Origin: Promerops cafer | Lineage: Eukaryota > Chordata > Aves > Passeriformes > Nectariniidae | Direction of reading: 5' to 3' | Length of the DNA: 64,000 nucleotides | Assembly: GCA_013398275.1 (NCBI GenBank) | Contig: VZSE01005034.1 | Location: forward strand, 1,694,173 to 1,758,172 | Part shown: piece after piece, positions 40,382-52,500 of the stretch | How the letters are laid out: every line of letters starts with the position of its first letter | How positions within the stretch are numbered: position 1 is the first letter of the stretch | Translations under genes and position numbers: made by a program | Notes under the pieces: model-generated | What the model was told of the DNA's origin: nothing | What the model saw: the letters and a program-made list of their open reading frames with translations, nothing else | Database searches by the model: none

Positions 40382-41250
40382 CATAGCACCACAGAAGATT
40401 CAGCAAAACATTGAATTGACATGAATCTTCACCTGTGAAGAACTGAATCTTGGAAGGACAAGATTCTAGCAGGAAGGTGTAATCAGTGACCACTATAATC
40501 AGTGACAATTGTGAAGTCTTATATTCCACCCCCCAACATAGTCAAACACTAAAGGAAACTGCAGCACATAATGATAAAATGCTGAAAATCTGCCACCTTA
40601 ACCATAATTCACAGATATGGATAAACTCTTCTCCATAGCTTTTCTAGCTTTCCTATGGCTGCCGGTGTTTAAGTTGTCAGGAAAAACACAAGGCCCTTTC
40701 TTAAAACGTTGTTATAGAATACAGTTTTGCTATCCACAGAATGCTCACCTATTTCAATGCATTTCTTATTACTTGCTATTTTCTGTACTTATTGTGCTGC
40801 AAATTAGTGCCACCTGAGAGATTCTCCAAGATGCAGGCACTAAAAACACCACAGGTGATCAATGAAATGAAGCCCTTGTCCTGCCACATTCCCCCATAAC
40901 ATCCTCTCCCTCTCTATGGCTCCATTCAGGCATTCACACAGAGCCTTCTTTGCTCATTGTTAGAATGACAAGCACCTATCTAAACAGAGTATGAAACACG
41001 ATCCATGTGTTTTCAATAGAAAGCCAACAAAAAAAAAGACACTTCAGGCTGACTTTTGAAATAATATGTTCAAATATTTTCTTAGTACGAAAAGAGTAAG
41101 CTCTGCTCCTCTGGTCAGAAAAGTGCCTGCAAAGGCACTGCAAAGATAAGGAACATGGGGAATTTGGCTTCCATATTTGCTGTCACCGTTTCCATGGCAC
41201 ACAAGTACCACAAATCAGATGCTCAAGGAGTAAAGTTTAATTCACAATTC

Positions 41251-41517
41251 ATGCAAATATGTCAGAGTTGTCCTAGGATTAATAAGCTACAGAACAATCA
41301 TAAACAATGAAGACAAGTACCAACATTGCTTGATATTGTAATAGAGTGTGTGTTTGGGATTTTTGAGGTTTTGGGGAGAGTTGTTGGTTTGTTCAAGGTT
41401 TTTGCTTTTCTTTGTTTTCCAAATGCAAAAATCTTTGACATTTAAAAGTCTGAGAAGCAGCTTCCAATATATAATTAATAATCCACTTGACTTCAGAGGA
41501 TCTTAACGCCTCCATAT
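41251..41517. repeat. Copy 1 of a falsely triplicated segment
   Basis: Matches 41892-42151 almost base for base. The differences are one extra C (TTTTTGCTTTT versus TTTTTGTTTT), an extra TCTGAG, and ATGCAAATATG versus ATGCAACTATG at its start. It stops abruptly at the single N at 41518. Confidence 0.9.
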
Positions 41518-41518
41518 N
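41518..41518. other. Single-base assembly gap (N)
   Basis: A lone N between two overlapping copies of the same segment. It marks a join between sequence pieces whose overlap was not collapsed. Confidence 0.95.
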
Positions 41519-41890
41519 AGAGTTGTTGGTTTGTTCAAGGTTTTTGTTTTCTTTGTTTTCCAAATGCAAAAATCTTTGACATTTAAAAGTCTGAGAAGCA
41601 GCTTCCAATATATAATTAATAATCCACTTGACTTCAGAGGATCTTAATGCCTCCATATCAGCAGAAATGCAGTAACATTGTTACCAGTTACTCCATGGAA
41701 AAGAAATCTAGCAATTAAACATATGTAATTGCTTAAATCAAAGTCAACATTTAAAGATTTTGAGCAAAGTCTGAATACACACAAAATATGACAGTATAAA
41801 TATCCCTTAAGTTTACATGGCTCTATTGAGACTTATTGGACTTGTCAATATGAGAATATTATATTCTAGCCAGTCATGAAACTAATACTT
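41519..41890. repeat. Copy 2 of a falsely triplicated segment
   Basis: Its 372 bp align with 42018-42383 (366 bp); the length difference is a 6-base TCTGAG insertion that copy 1 shares. It also has TTAATGCC where copies 1 and 3 have TTAACGCC. It begins at one N and ends at the other. Confidence 0.9.
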
Positions 41891-41891
41891 N
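41891..41891. other. Single-base assembly gap (N)
   Basis: Second lone N, immediately before copy 3 starts. Confidence 0.95.
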
Positions 41892-42383
41892 ATGCAACTA
41901 TGTCAGAGTTGTCCTAGGATTAATAAGCTACAGAACAATCATAAACAATGAAGACAAGTACCAACATTGCTTGATATTGTAATAGAGTGTGTGTTTGGGA
42001 TTTTTGAGGTTTTGGGGAGAGTTGTTGGTTTGTTCAAGGTTTTTGTTTTCTTTGTTTTCCAAATGCAAAAATCTTTGACATTTAAAAGAAGCAGCTTCCA
42101 ATATATAATTAATAATCCACTTGACTTCAGAGGATCTTAACGCCTCCATATCAGCAGAAATGCAGTAACATTGTTACCAGTTACTCCATGGAAAAGAAAT
42201 CTAGCAATTAAACATATGTAATTGCTTAAATCAAAGTCAACATTTAAAGATTTTGAGCAAAGTCTGAATACACACAAAATATGACAGTATAAATATCCCT
42301 TAAGTTTACATGGCTCTATTGAGACTTATTGGACTTGTCAATATGAGAATATTATATTCTAGCCAGTCATGAAACTAATACTT
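41892..42383. repeat. Copy 3, the only complete copy of the segment
   Basis: It spans the full segment without a gap: its left part matches copy 1 and its right part matches copy 2. It continues smoothly into downstream sequence. It probably represents the true locus, with copies 1 and 2 as unmerged allelic or error-containing pieces. Confidence 0.85.
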
Positions 42384-44454
42384 GAGACATTCTAGTGCTA
42401 TTTTTAACTCCAAAGTAGGGGAGAAAAGGCACTACAAAAATCATGTGTGTTGACATTATGAGTCATCTAGGTATGCACTTTAAAGCAACTACCAGTATTA
42501 TTTTGAGGCACATAAGTTTAAGGGGAGAGCCAGAAAATGGATTTCAAAGCACTAAGATTAAGAATATAACTGTGGCTTCTACTTACACTTAGCAACTGGA
42601 AATTCAGTTCCAGTCTCTGGCCTAGACTGGGTCCAAAGATCTGTTTTGTTCTCTACACACGAACTGGCTGACTGGCTGATTTATTGGTAAAATTCTGGGC
42701 CTGTGTAGCTACATTTTCCACATGGAGCTGATGGGGACTACCATTAGAGATGAAAGGAGCCCTAGGATACAAAGGAGAGAGGGATGTGCTCCCTGAAATT
42801 CGTACTGATACCCACCTGAAGCATGCTGGAGAAGACAGAACACGAAACTAGAGGATGCTGATGACAAATGCACATATGTATATTTGAAGGGCATTTGCCA
42901 TACTTGATGTCAACTCGATAATGTCCCCAGAGGGGACTAACAAAGGCAAAGTTCACAAAATCAGGCCTGGGGAAGGACACGCTGAGGAACAGCAGGTGCC
43001 CATTAGTCAGCTGCACTCTTCTGCACTGGGTGCTTATGCAAGAGTGATTGCTCAATTCAAGTACCTGGCTAAGGACAAGCAGCTTGCAGGTGGTCCTCCA
43101 GAAACACGGAGGGCCGTGCTCCGCACCTCCCACAGCTGTGCAAGCAGGATCCCCGTGGCAGTGGTCTGAAGAGGAACTGCAAACCCAATCCCCTTCTCCT
43201 TACTGAAAGCACACACTGCATCATAATGTGTCATCCATGAGAAACAGAGGAGAGATGGTGTCCTAATGAAGCCATCTTCTCAGATTAATCTCTAAATCAG
43301 TGTTGATACAGTAGGCTACAACCGTGGAATAGCTATTAAAACAGAAAAATGTTTATTCAATTCAGTATTCAATTCTGGGTGTGCTCTCTGTAAATTTGAA
43401 ACCTTCCACTGAAGCCACAGGATTATGAAAATAGTGGAATATGTTAAAATTATCCATGCATATGATCATGCCAATGTGAAAAAAAATACCTATAATGAGA
43501 CAAGGCTACCAAAAAGAGTTAAAGAACCTCAGTGTTTCTTCTCCTTTTTTAAACACGGCTAACAACATAAATAGTGAGAAACACCCAGAGAAGTGAGAAT
43601 TACAGTCCATTACAGGCTGAGGCAGTGAAAAACAAGAAAGCCAAAATATCAGCATAAAAATCAGAGTAAATTCTAAATCCTTATTTACAACATGATGTGC
43701 TACGACTTTTAAACAAGGAACACGAATCTTTCTCTCCTATTTTCAGACTTCACACAAATCTCTGCATTTTCCATTAAAAAGACAGCCACGTACAGTAAAA
43801 AAAAACAGTGAATTGGGGGGGTGGAGGGAGGGGGACATGACAGAGACCCCCTTTCTGAAAGGGCTCAACCACATTGCTACGTAAGCTACAAGAGAAATGA
43901 CAGCCAGACCTCATATAATGGAATTTCAAACTAGATGGCCAAAACCAACCAAACACACACGTGAAAACAAACACTGCTTGCTTGATGAAATCTCACAACA
44001 GCAGTAAAACACTGGAGTACAAAGTGATTTGTGAACCAAATGGTTCAAACAAAAAAACACACCTCACTACAGCACAAAGCAAGTTACTAAGTCACTGCAG
44101 TTGAAAAGCAATTTGAATCTTGAAGCATGTTTCCTTATGCTTTCGTTTACTTTGGAGTTGAATGATTTTAAACTACATAGGCAGGATACTAAATAACAAT
44201 CACATGGTTTCTGTGTGTATATATCGTATATGTGTAAAGATACATTTGAAAATTATATTAAGATTGGGAATGATTAGAAGCCTTATGCCACAGAAATGTT
44301 GCGTAAACATGAAGAATGTATAACATTACTCTTGAATTATTAAGGGTCGGAAGGTCAGCCCACGTATGCAGACCTTTCTTCTAAACAAGGTTACCACGGT
44401 GACCTCCTCAGAACTGCCTGCATCCTGGTGTATTTTTGCCCATCTCTGCTCCAG
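42384..44454. other. Non-coding sequence with a CpG-bearing open patch at 42.9-43.2 kb
   Basis: Around 42.91-43.15 kb the sequence is GC-richer and holds about six CpG. An 81-codon plus frame (42921-43169) overlaps a 123-codon minus frame. On the minus strand a good acceptor (TTTGCAGTTCCTCTTCAG) precedes 43.17 kb. I recognise neither frame. The rest is AT-rich and featureless apart from a G-rich tract at 43.8 kb. Confidence 0.5.
43815..43834 (+). promoter_or_regulatory. Potential G-quadruplex tract
   Basis: A run of seven G, then TGGA, GGG, A and five G. The seven-G run can supply two three-G tracts, so four tracts are available. Folding is inferred and no promoter is seen nearby. Confidence 0.45.
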
Positions 44455-44685
44455 GTTTTCGCGTAGTTGGAATTCCACAGATGGTCCCCATCGCCCCCGA
44501 AGAAATGCTCTTTCCAGATGAATTCCCCAGAACAGAACTTCATTTCTTTGACAGCAGAGGGATACTTTCCAGAAATTCATGATTCCCAAAAGCACAACAG
44601 CTGGCTAATATTTAGTCATTCCATCATCTTAGAAAATATGGTAGAAGTATAAAAACATTTCAGAAGGCACTGACATTCCAATAAA
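44455..44685 (+). other. Candidate 3' terminal exon, unidentified
   Basis: A long pyrimidine tract (TTTTTGCCCATCTCTGCTCC) ends in AG at 44453-44454. One frame then runs 41 codons from 44457 to a TGA at 44580-44582, including PQMVPIAPEEMLFPDEF. An AATAAA lies at 44680-44685, about 100 bases past the stop, as expected of a last exon. Five CpG fall near its 5' part. Against it: a second plus frame and two minus frames are also long here, simply because stops are rare in this GC-richer patch. I recognise no family. Confidence 0.22.
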
Positions 44686-46497
44686 TGCCGGAAGCTCTCT
44701 GACCAGCATTTGATAACTGCACATTCAAGAATTTGTGAATCCCTTCTCATCATTTCAATATAAATAGTGTATTTGCAGGAAAGCCTATGCTAACGTCATG
44801 CTTCTGAAGCTTTAGTCAACTATTTTAAACATGGTACTCTAATGTCCTTTGTTAAATACATAGAACAGTCAATAGTTCAACACTCCAGTGTCTCCCTTCT
44901 CTTCCTATTTCATTTGTTGAAGTTAATCATTTGCTAAGTTGATTTCCCATCAACCACAACCCCTGTGTTTCTCAAAGTTCCTTAAAGATTACTTCAGTAA
45001 CAAAAGACATTATGACACAAAGATAAAAGCCAAGATATCCTAGAATATAATTTTCCAGCTGAAGGGCCACACCTCAACACACACAGCTGTGCCCACAAAC
45101 TCTCTTCATCACAGTGTTTCTCGATGCATGCACCCTTCAGCAAAATAACCCACATTTATCACGGAACATTTGCATGCAGATTCCATGTTTAGCAACCCTT
45201 TTCCAGGATTTCTGCTTGCATCTCTGGTGAAATACTGTAATTCCTGCATTATATATCCATTCTACACAAAGAGCAAAATACAGATTTCTTCCTTAAAATA
45301 AATTTGGTATAATTAATAACAGAATCATTATGACAAAGAAATAACTTGTCTGTATGCAGAGAGGATGCTCATCTTTCATATATGCTAAGTGGACTCACTG
45401 AGTATATTTTTCAGGAAAGAGACGAGAAATCCTGTAACCCGTGATAATACAGAAATGTATATAAGGAAAATCTTTCATTTCCTACATTAGTATAATACTT
45501 TAAAGGGAAGTCATCAAAGAGAGGTAAGCATAAATAGAATGTGAATAAAGGAAATCTTGATTTAATAATTTATTTTTAATCTCCTTTGCATTTATACTTC
45601 ACTGACCTTAAAAAAAATAAATCTCATTTTCACTGCCTGCTGTAACCACTGCAACAAACATTAACCCTAAACCAAATCAAAACAGGATTTAAAAGCAGTG
45701 AAATAGCTCGCTAAAGATACCTAAGGTAAGTGGTAAAATAGGTTCACACAAATGCTCTTTGATTCAAAATGAAGTTGCTGACTAAAAAATTTCCATGAGA
45801 AAGGTTTCCTCCACTTGTGTCTCAGATTTTTAAAGGTTTCAAGTTCACTGCCCCTAAGCTTTCCCAGGAGCTTCACAGAAGGTGAGTATCATTATCTGCC
45901 TTAAAATAGGATTCTGTTGAACAACTAAAAAAACCAATAATGATTATATTAAGCTGGCACCTGCTGAGATTTTTAAATGAGCCGTGGTGGGCTTCTACTC
46001 CTTGGTAGCACCTTTGCAAATTGCTCCTCACCTAGGTGAAAACCTCAAATGCTTTAACTGGTAGAGGCTGCAGGATGGGGGGCTGCAAAGCATTAACTGA
46101 AAGTAGCCCAACCAAAAGTCCCTCAACACCAGTGAAGGCTGGTATAAACATGCCTGGTAACCCCCACAGTATTATCTAATAAGATAAGATAAGCTGACTT
46201 CAGGCTTTTCTCTAATTCTAAATTTAAGTTTTCTGTTAAAGACTTAGCTGCTGAAAATTAAGATGGTAACTGTTGAAAACTTTCCTCAAAGTTTGAAATT
46301 CAAGTGGCCTCAAAGCCAGTGCATCGCTCTCTTTTTAAGGAAACACACCAGATCGAATTTTAAAAGGCAAATCACTTTTAACTGAATGTTTTACTTGAAA
46401 ATGTATTAGAATTGCCACCAATCTTGAATCTTTAAGTAAGATTAAATGTTCTACTTTTGCTATACCACTCCTCATGTTTGCAGACTTTTTTTTTTAC
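44686..46497. other. Non-coding, AT-rich sequence
   Basis: No gene is recognised. On the plus strand a strong acceptor (CCACTTGTGTCTCAG) and a strong donor (AAG then GTGAGTATC) bracket 45826-45881. The 56 bp are open in two frames and too short to judge. Confidence 0.55.
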
Positions 46498-46682
46498 CTT
46501 TTCCAACAATTTTGGCAATGCAGACAGACAAATGATTTTTCTTGGTTTTCCCTGCTTCCATTGTAGCTGACTCAGGCTTGGTTTCAAACGTCTGCAAAAT
46601 ATATTTGATGTCTGGACTACTAATCCACAGAGGTTTCTTTTTCAACTTGTTTCCTTGAAAGGTGATGGAATCAATTCTATTA
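46498..46682 (-). CDS. Candidate internal coding exon, unidentified protein
   Basis: On the minus strand, TTTTTTTTTCCTGAAAATAACAG supplies the acceptor (pyrimidine tract then CAG) and the donor is AAAAG then GTAAAA. The 185-bp exon has exactly one open frame: one base, 61 codons, one base; the other two frames stop within 13 codons. The peptide is lysine-rich and hydrophilic with short hydrophobic patches, and includes PLWISSPDIKYILQTFE and HLSVCIAKIVGK. It reads more like real protein than the other open segments here. I do not recognise the family and name no gene. No certain partner exon was found, although 20578-20719 is phase-compatible downstream. A pseudo-exon remains possible. Confidence 0.33.
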
Positions 46683-47563
46683 CTGTTATTTTCAGGAAAA
46701 AAAAACTGATAGAAGTTCAAACACTACTGTTTTGTTTTAAATAGAGCCAGCCTTTGAAATTCAACTACCTGCCAGTGGTCTAAAATGCCTTTTTAAGCAG
46801 TTCACATAACATAGCAAGCAATAAACATAAGGCAAAACTTTAGTAAGTATAAAAAGATAGAAAAACACCCACAAGCCGTTACAGCCTGTTTCGACCTACA
46901 CATACAATATAAATCAAGCATAAGGTAACAGTAGCTTAACTAATTCTATTAATCTCTATGAGTAAGCGTTTCATTTGGCCATTTTCACATCCTGTAATTA
47001 TTCCAGAGGAAACACAGGTTAAAGGTTCAACTAGCACTTAAAATGTCTCCTAAAACATAATTATATATACAAGACCTAGCCTGTGGGTAAAACTGAGAAA
47101 CCTACAACACAAAGAATTTATTTTTCCCAAATAAACTGCTGAGTCCAATTATAACAATAACATTTTTTTTATCAGTATTAATACTCCTTTCTATGCAAAG
47201 TGTATCTCAAAAGGAAATGCCATCCTGCAAGCTGCACAATTTGGGCCATAAAGCCTTAGTATTCAGCCATAATAAATGGTTAAAACTGATTTATGAACCC
47301 CCTCTTCCAGTTCACCCAAAGGAAGAATCACAAAAGCACAGTCACAGTTGTCAATTGCTCCATGTTCTGTAGGGGATCACTGCAATAGCACAGGCTTCAA
47401 GGGCAGCCCTGTTTGTTTAATAGTAAAATACGGTTTCAAAAACCACAAAATACCTATTTGCTTTTTTTGCCTTTTGGAACAGAAACTGATTTCCAAAGAT
47501 GGAAAGGGAGCCCACAAACTGTGCGTGCCATGATGTACCTGTTTATCTAAACTGCTCTTAGGG

Positions 47564-47681
47564 AAGAAAAACAAAACAAATCAATCAAACAAACAACTGC
47601 AGCAACCAAAAAAAACAAAACAAAACAAAAAAAAAACACACACCAAAAAACCCAACGAAACAGCCAGAAAAAAACCAAACA
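47564..47681. repeat. A-rich (CAAA)n-like low-complexity tract
   Basis: About 118 bp made mostly of A runs separated by single C or CC, interrupted near 47.60 kb. Confidence 0.8.
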
Positions 47682-48723
47682 ACTTCATAAATTTAAATTA
47701 CTGGGCATGCAGTGGGAAAAGGCTGAGAAGAGGTGGGCATTCAAAACAGGCAGGAATTCAAGTCAAACATAAAATACTTCAAGAGAATCTTGCAACTCTC
47801 ATTTACAGAGCCCATTATTCTCCTTCTTCCTATTAAATATGCATAGTAAGTGCTCTATGCAGTTGAATTTGAAACAAAGACAGTCAATTGTATTAATTTG
47901 CTATTGGAAATTCATAAAGCACATAAATAAAAGGCTATTTTCCATTATAAAGAAGGCTCTGATTCTGCTCAGCTATGGTCTCGTGATTTTTGGATGTGAA
48001 AGCATCAATGTGAGGTGTTCATAGTAAAGTCTGTAAGCACCAATTCAAAGTCTGTGTTCTGGAAAACATCATCTTCTCTACTTATTTCAAGAGGTGCAAT
48101 TAATGGAACCTGGCAAGCAAGTTCCAAGTCTTTAGTTAAAAATTTAAAAAACAAAATTCAACCTGAAAAGCTCATGAAAGGAATATTAGTATTAAAAATG
48201 CTCTAAGTTATCAAATTAGTAAATACTAGAATTAAGCCTGTTCATGAAGCATGAACTTAAACCTCATATATATTCCTTGCAATGGCTTTGCCCAATATTA
48301 AAAAGCAAGCCATCTATGCAACCAAAGGGGAAAAAAAGAGAGACAAACCAAAATACCCCAAGCTAAACAGCAATGCTCCTGTGACCATCCTTTTTCAGAT
48401 GATAGAAAAATCTATGAAATCTCTTTAGTACTTCATATAAAAAGATTGTATAAAAACATGAAAAGGGGAGTTTCAAAAGATAATACATAGCTACTATAAT
48501 GTCAAGCTGGAACTTGAATACAAAGCAAAATGACCATATTATATACACTGAGAAAGAATTTTGGTTTACATATTTTTCCATTATTTATTTTTAGAAATAT
48601 TCCATGGTTTTACTATAAAACCCCAAAAAGACCCTAACTGGTTTTGACACATTTTTATAATTCTTCCAATGTTTTCCTTTCCTTGGCAATTTTTCTTCAG
48701 ACTTGTATTAACATCTCACTCAC

Positions 48724-48775
48724 CAACACAGACTGCTAACGGATTAGTACAGGTATCTGCCAAAGGTGGCAAGCA
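48724..48775 (-). other. Candidate 52-bp micro-exon, unidentified
   Basis: On the minus strand GTTCTGTTGCCTGCACTTCAG precedes and GTGAGTGAG follows a 52-bp segment. One frame is open (17 codons plus one base; PPLADTCTNPLAVCV); the other two contain stops. Its exit phase does not match the entry phase of 46498-46682, which argues against the two being adjacent exons. It is too short to be informative alone. Confidence 0.13.
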
Positions 48776-49335
48776 CTGAAGTGCAGGCAACAGAACAAAG
48801 CCCAGTGTGTTTTTTATGTTTTGGACACACTTCCTAAATGATTTAACCTCCCAACATCCAGACATAAGGAGAGATCAGAGAGCACCATGAAAGGATTCCC
48901 CAAGTACCTTCTACAAAGTAAAGCATAAAACTGTGCATTCAGTAAGATACCTCTTTGCCACTAAACTTAATTTTCTGGTTGTTCCTCACTTAATCCAGTT
49001 TATATTGATGACATCTAGGGGATGAAGAGGGAATGGAAATGTCAAAACATTGTTTCTCCAGTTCCAGTGTGAGGAAACAGCAGATAACTCCAAGGTCTCC
49101 CTGACCTTGCAGCACTATGGGGCAATCTTTGCACAAGGACTAAGTGTTCTCCCTCAGCTCCTGCTCTGTACAAGGTGCTGATCTTTCTGTTAACACTTGG
49201 CATTCAGGTGCTCTTGTCCTACTTCTCTTTTGCCAAAGAAAACTATTCATGTACAATGTAATCCCAACACAGCATGGGATCCTGTCCCAAACATAGGTCA
49301 GTCCATTTCCCTTCCTTCTTCCTTGTTCAATATCA

Positions 49336-49521
49336 ATCCCTGGAACAGGCTGCCCAGAGAAGCTGTGGATGCCCCACCCGTGGAAGTGCTCAAGGCCAGG
49401 CTGGATGGGGCTCTGAGCCCCCAGGTCTAGTGGAAGGTGTCCCTGTCTCTGGCAGGGGGGTTGGAACTCAAGGGTCCTTCAATGTTCCTTCCAACCCAAA
49501 CTATTCTATGATTCTGTGATC
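49336..49521 (+). mobile_element. CR1 LINE 3' tail
   Basis: The sequence runs from CCCTGGAACAGGCTGCCCAG through a stretch like AAGTGCTCAAGGCCAGGCTG and TCTAGTGGAAGGTGTCCCTG to CCTTCCAACCC and the terminal repeats ATTCTATG ATTCTGTG. This is the canonical order for the last 190 bp of avian CR1, 5'-truncated. It still translates in part (remnant ORF2 C-terminus) but is not functional. It is the best-preserved CR1 copy in the window. Confidence 0.93.
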
Positions 49522-52500
49522 TTAGTGACCCTCTAGATTGGAAATGGGAATCAACTCTCTGCATTAATAATACTTTCATTTTGATGGTAAAATTGGCAAA
49601 AAAGCTGGGCTTCAACATTTTGCTTGCTGGCAAGAGTCAAATTCCGTTGGTTTACAGTAGGAACACCAGAAGCAGCTTAGCTTAAAACATCATATTTGCC
49701 CATGGTAGGCTCAAGATTGCCCTTCCTCTTTCTATTCCAGCACCAACGATTTGCTACATTTACACAGAGCCACATTACTGCTACTGAATGCTGGTGAGTC
49801 CATTGCAAGCACTCACTGCTTGTTTTTTCCTCTCTGTCAGTGCAAGAGGAACACCTGAGTCATACTGAAAGTTTGCAGGGCAAGAGCTGAAGTCAGTGCA
49901 GATGAAGTGAATTATTCAAGCATTCTAAACATGTCTCTTCTCAAACATCAGTCACTTGATAAATCCAAAGATAAGATATGCTTTTTAAGAGAAAGGCACA
50001 TGGCAATAAAAAAATGACTTATGTGGAATCAGAGTGGATTCAGACATCTCTAGCAAGGGATCTTATTCAGCATGCAAAGATTTTATAAATTGAGTGCTTT
50101 TTCTTAAAACATAAGGCATCTACAAAATTTGCATAAGAAAAATAGTGTTCAATTGATATATGTGAATATCAGAAGTATGCTGATAGTTAAAACTGGGGAA
50201 ATTACAGTCAATTAGAAAGAAACATGAATCGAAACAAAAACAGTATGAGAATGCATTCATTGTCAAATGTAAATTTTTCTTTTTGTTGAAGGAAAGTATG
50301 ACAGCACACACCTGTTGTTTACAACGTTACAACACTGCTAATGAAAAGGTGCCAATGCAAACCAACTCATGAACTCTCCACACTGCTGAGTAGAAAGACA
50401 CCAAGGCCCTGATTCAGCAAGCACCCAGTTTGGCTGGAACAGGTTACCCACCTTGAAAGTTCAAAGGAGTGTCTTGCCCAAAATGAGCTGTCAGCCTACA
50501 ATAACACTTCAACACTTGGGGCTAAAACAGGAACCCAGCAAAGAGTCACACCAACAGTGCATGCTCTGTGAAGAAGTGTGACGTATACTTTCAGCTGAGG
50601 AATAAAGCTCCTTGTTATTCTTGTCACAGATGGTCTGTCATGGCTCAGTCACTGCCCACTGGAGCAGCCATTCGCCACGGGGCTGCTACAGCTGCAGCTG
50701 AAGGGCAGAGTTAAAGCTGAGGGCTGTTCATTTCTAGAAGATACTCAGTGCTGCTGAGCATGAGGCACAGCATGCTCTGTAAGTCACCAGTTACTTCAGC
50801 TCTTCTGTACAAGGCTCCTACCTAGCAGGACAAGTGTTAATCAGCACCAGTTTATAATCCCTTATCCAATATGTCCCATAATTACCTTCCTCAAGAATGC
50901 CACTGTTTCAGGCTAGTGCTCGACCTATTTTTGCAAGATGAAACACAGAAAATAACCACCTGGGAATTAGCTATACAGCTTTCAATTCCCATTATTGACA
51001 GGAAAGAAAGCACGGGATAAGCAAATTAAACACTTGCACTAATTAATTATTGCTCTGGAATTTATTCTTTTTTTCCTAGAAGATCAAAGCCTCAAACCCT
51101 AATCAATGGTCTTCATCAAAACACAATTCCAAGAAAGCAAGAAAATCTCCAGCTCTTGTCACCACAATCCCATTTGACCTAGGAGTGGGTGTAAAACAGC
51201 CTTGGGCCTTCTGCAGCCAGCCTCTACACAAGCCAGGGCTCTGTCCCCAACTCCTGCAGGCACAGACAGCATCACATTTCCAGGCAGCACCCCAAGCTAC
51301 TGTAGCCACTCCTGATGCAAAGCTGAGAATGTCTCTGGCCTCCAGAGCTTAGTATTAGTGTTTTCAACACACATCAGGTTAAGAAGGGAAACAGAAACTT
51401 GCTAGATCTGCTCACCTCTGCTTATCTTAAATGCCCTGATCACTAGGAAGATATTTAGAATCTTAAAACATATGGGTGTTTTCCAGATTTCTTCTGTACA
51501 ACCTGCAGTTATAAAACCACTTTTCATAAGAGTATTTTATGGATTCAATAAAAGCAAGCATCTGGTGTCTTCTTAGATTTCATTTTTCAGAAGAGACCTG
51601 CTTGCCAGTAAGATTATTTCCCATAATTTCATCCTTTGCAGAATACTTAAATAAGTATGGTTTGATTTACTGAGCACTTTCCAGTTACACTGTTACCTCA
51701 CTGGACAGATATACAAACCCCATCCATCTAAGTCTGCAATCTTTTATTTCACTTGTGAAACTCCACTAGGAAAAAATCATGCTGATAGTTACATGGAGAG
51801 GCAGCAGAGCTACAGCAGGCACGCCACACTGACAAAGTGCTGTTTTAAGAAACAGAACTGAAGAAATTATGATGGCGCTGGCATCAAATAGCAATTAATA
51901 GATATCAAGCAGTAAACTTAGGACTGAAGAAGGTGGTTTACAGCAGGCAAAAACATATGAGTGTCAGGCTGAAGTGTTCAGTGTTTGAGAACAATTTGTT
52001 TGGGTTTGGCCACTTCTCAACATGTACAGGCAAAAAATCTCAGTCCCACGAACACAAAATCACTGTATTCCACTTTTGATAATTTCTCACGCTTCACAAA
52101 TTAATTTTGGTTTCCTTCCATTGCGAAAATGCACAGAGAAACTGCCTCACATGCATGTAAATAAACACAAATACGTACCTAAATTTTTAAAACCTTGATT
52201 TTGCCCTGCCTCCATTTGAGCATGTTGCAAAGTGAAATTTGTGTACTTCAGCTAAAATAGTCATAATACACTGCAGAACATATCAAGGCATTAAGCCCAC
52301 TAGGTATCAAGCAAATAAATCAAAGGCTTTTTATTTATTTTTTTTTAAACTATACCAATTAGTATTTCTGGATAAGAAAGCATCTTCTGTGGTAGGCGAA
52401 AGGATAATTCAGCTGTTGCTATTAGCTTGCCTTCTGGTTGTAACTTCCAGATACCACATCATATAATTTAAAATGATCCTCAACAAGTTATTATTAATTT

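Larger units (their letters stand above)
38316..41250. other. Non-coding, AT-rich sequence
   Basis: No gene is recognised. A 132-codon minus frame at 38342-38740 partly overlaps the CR1 neighbourhood and has no family resemblance. A-rich low-complexity stretches are listed separately. Confidence 0.6.
46683..49335. other. Non-coding, AT-rich sequence
   Basis: No gene is recognised. It contains an A-rich simple repeat at 47.56-47.68 kb and a short splice-bounded open segment at 48724-48775 (listed). Confidence 0.55.

Noticed and set aside
41393..42149. Repeated minus-strand peptide suggesting a tandem protein repeat
   Set aside because: The repetition comes from the N-separated false duplication, not from a repeat protein.
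49197..49519. Open frames on plus around 49.2-49.5 kb
   Set aside because: These are translations of the CR1 tail and its flank, not a host gene.
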